The translations under genes and the position numbers were made by a program. A stretch of DNA of 64,000 bases, taken from Rhizophagus irregularis. Its lineage: Eukaryota > Glomeromycota > Glomeromycetes > Glomerales > Glomeraceae. The notes under the pieces are model-generated. The model was not told where the DNA came from, ran no database searches, and saw only the letters and a program-made list of their open reading frames with translations. Shown here piece after piece: positions 61,716-64,000 of this stretch (position 1 is the first letter of the stretch; the number at the start of each line of letters is the position of its first letter). Where the stretch lies: contig NC_089443.1 of NCBI RefSeq assembly GCF_026210795.1, forward strand, positions 868,001-932,000, written 5' to 3'.

Positions 61716-62876
61716 TGGTTCTTATAAACTAGGAAATTTATTAAATGCTTTTTTTTTTTGATTCTTGTAAACTGGGAAATTTTTTTTCTTATAGACTGAA
61801 ATTTTTTCCGATTTTTCAAACTGAAAAAAAATTTTTAAAATCGATTTTTTATTTTTTCGGTTTTTTTGATTCAAACCGAAAAAAAAAATTGAATTTTTAA
61901 ATTGATTTTTTTTTTAAATATCCATTTTCTATTTACTTATTAATTATTAATAATAATTAACACTGATAAAAAAGACTTCTTTTTATTTATCATTAATCGC
62001 CTGTGGATTTGTACAACATCATGATATTGTTATCGTCAGTTCTTTAATTGCTTAGATATTAAGCGATATATAACTTAGAGTTATATTAAGCGAATCTGAA
62101 AAAAAAATAACAATACGGTCTAAAAAAAAAGATCGAAAAAAAATTAATATAAAAAAAATCGGTCTTAAAAGACCGAAACAATAGCAGATAGGATTATTTA
62201 ATAAAAAAAAAAATTTTTTCAGTTTGGTAAACGGGAAAAGAATGAGAAAAGCTAAAAATATTTGAAAAAAGTCACGGGTTTTAATTATGGGATTTCAAGT
62301 TACACAATTCAAACTATTTATACATGCTAGTCTAAACGTTACCTGGCCGGAGTTAGGATAAAATCGGATAATGCGAATAAATAAATATGGTTGGTTTATA
62401 TTGCGAAATATATAATAAAATCGTACATTGTGATAAAATTAATTATAAGTGGATTTGGTTTACGTTAAGAGTCAATCCCGAATCGTTATAACTAACAAAA
62501 TAAACCATTCTATTGGTGAAACACGTTCGACTGAAAAATCAAAACCCCAAAAAACTTTATGGGTCAAAATGTTGGTCATTCATTTGTTACATAAAAATCA
62601 GACAACCGAACAAAAAAATGCAACCGACCGGGCTAACGGTTCCCATTTGTTACATGCATGGCAAATTTTTTAAAAATTCAGCACAATCAAAAAAATTCAA
62701 AAAAATGGTTTTACCCAAAAGATAACGATCTTGTAACTATAACTACATCTGCATCGTACCTATACCAATTAAATGTATAATAAAGAGGGACAAATGGAGA
62801 GTGACGCTAAGGAATAAAAAAGTTGATCACGTGATCATGATTTTCTTGGTGCGCTTTGGATTAGTAGAATAATCCC
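61716..62876. other. Spacer between kinase copies, no recognised gene
   Basis: AT-rich with stretches like AAACTGAAAAAAA and inverted T/A-rich segments (61760-61920 and 62150-62240). An ORF at 62449-62673 has no motif and is doubtful. Confidence 0.4.
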
Positions 62877-63562
62877 CGGGCTAAAAGGAATATACTGTTA
62901 TGGAGTCAGTTGTTAATAATTACTGTATATTATTCTTTTAGACATTTCAATACGATTTTTAGGTCTATTAAACTCAAATTTGTCATACAGAAATACAGAT
63001 GAATACACCCTTCGGAACAGCTTTTTTATTATTAATAATAATTAAACTCAAATTTGTCATACAGAAATACAGATGAATACACCCATCGGAACAGCTTTTT
63101 TATTATTAATAATAAAATGGCAAATAACATGAATAAATATATCGAAAAAAAATTATATAATTTATCTTTTATTATCACTAACTATGACGCGAAGAGAGCA
63201 TCACGTAATTCGCATGTTATTAGGATACGATGTAAAGTACTATTTAATATATTGTAAAAGATTATCTTTAAAAAAACACCAGAAGTTCGTTTTACTAGTT
63301 TTAGTATTTTTAGGATACCACCCTACAGAACTATTTAAAAATTATATTGACAATATCCCCCATTTATCATAATAACTAGGTATTGAATCAAAAAATGTGT
63401 TTAAAGAATACAAAGTGTTTCTTTTTGCAGAAATAAGAAGTAAATTTGTATCTTTATATAAAAAGTGAATATTCTGAACCCTTCTTGGCCCTAACAAAGT
63501 TATACGGCACGCTGCTACGCTTGTGATAAAAATATAAAACCCTAATAAAGTCGAAGTAAATC
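62877..63562. repeat. Duplicated 3' flank of terminal kinase
   Basis: Partner of the stretch at about 60370-60782. Contains the 74-bp tandem repeat listed separately. Confidence 0.6.
62967..63114. repeat. 74-bp tandem duplication
   Basis: 62967-63040 and 63041-63114 are the same sequence (ATTAAACTCAAATTTGTCAT...TTATTATTAATAATA) with one difference (CCCTTCGG against CCCATCGG). Confidence 0.95.
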
Positions 63563-63909
63563 TTACGTTCGTTCAAGACTCTTCTTATGATCTTTCAGGA
63601 AATTTCTCAGTAGCGTATTCTTACTTGATCTCGATCGAACAACTGTAGTTGTAGTGGCTTTTGATTTTTCATCTTCAATTTCTAATAAACAATCTAATGA
63701 ACTGCATAACGATGAATTAGTTGTCGAGTAATTGCTAGTTGATGTTGATGAGTAACTACTTGACGAACTATCTGATGAAGTATTATAGTCATTATTAATA
63801 GCGTTTGTATTATTCCAGGGGTTTTGTTCATTTGCTAAATTAATTGATTTTAATTCGGAAAATACTTGTCGCATATCTGGTCTATTATCTGGATTGCCCT
63901 GCCAACATT
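63563..63909 (-). CDS. TKL kinase last exon, partial
   Basis: The exon starts at 63909 after an acceptor TTTCTAG. It begins CWQGNPDNRPDMRQVFSELKSIN, the end of the kinase C-lobe. A Ser/Thr/Asn-rich low-complexity tail follows, then RSRSSKNTLLRNFLKDHKKSL and the stop. The remaining exons lie beyond the window; 63910-64000 is intron. No break is seen in this exon, unlike its neighbour at 60783-61715. Confidence 0.8.
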
Positions 63910-64000
63910 CTAGAAATTTTTGAAAAAAAAAAATTAATATATAAAAATGTGTATTTGTATTATAAATTAAAGAAAATAACGAATCGAATAAATGAATTAA

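Overview
The window looks like nuclear DNA of an arbuscular mycorrhizal fungus (Glomeromycotina, Rhizophagus-type). This is inferred, not proven. The grounds are: very AT-rich sequence, short GT-AG introns of about 60-105 nt with a CTAAC-like branch motif, many related tyrosine-kinase-like (TKL) genes joined to Sel1-like, leucine-rich-repeat (LRR) and coiled-coil parts, MACPF-like proteins, and a heavy load of small palindromic transposons. No rRNA, tRNA, CRISPR or bacterial-type operon was recognised.

Layout. 2-1390: 3' part of a MACPF-like gene. 4.1-5.6 kb: decayed copy of the kinase/LRR gene at 32.8-36.3 kb. 6.3-7.7 kb (-): TKL kinase with a zinc-ribbon-like N-terminus and one apparent frameshift. 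8.8-11.1 kb: two DNA-transposon-like elements. 12.0-19.4 kb (-): a pseudokinase/coiled-coil gene whose upstream region is a 4-kb tandem array; each unit reads, on the gene's own strand, as an intron plus a 3-nt microexon. 19.6-22.3 kb: a run of inverted-repeat elements. 22.9-27.3 kb (-): MACPF-like x2 + LRR + coiled-coil gene with one in-frame TGA. 28.1-28.7 kb: pogo/mariner-like remnant. 32.8-36.3 kb (+): pseudokinase followed by Sel1-like, LRR and coiled-coil parts. 37.3-38.4 kb: unrecognised ORFs. 39.8-56.0 kb (+): kinase + MACPF-like + LRR + coiled-coil pseudogene, cut in two by an 11.29-kb insertion (42390-53679) with short terminal inverted repeats and a 3-bp target duplication. That insertion holds three satellite arrays, a fold-back element, two LINE-like inserts and a MITE. 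56.5-57.5 kb: broken gene of an unrecognised family. 57.9-59.4 kb (+): intact 376-residue TKL kinase. 60.8-61.7 kb and 63.6-64.0 kb (-): two more kinase 3' ends within a local duplication.

The genes form one expanded family. A TKL kinase or pseudokinase domain is joined to effector- or scaffold-like modules (MACPF-like, Sel1-like, LRR, coiled coil), and copies sit at different stages of decay. The mix of kinase, pore-former-like and LRR modules resembles receptor/executor architectures of fungal self/non-self systems, but that role is inference. The strongest candidate for something undescribed is the microexon array at 15.1-19.1 kb.
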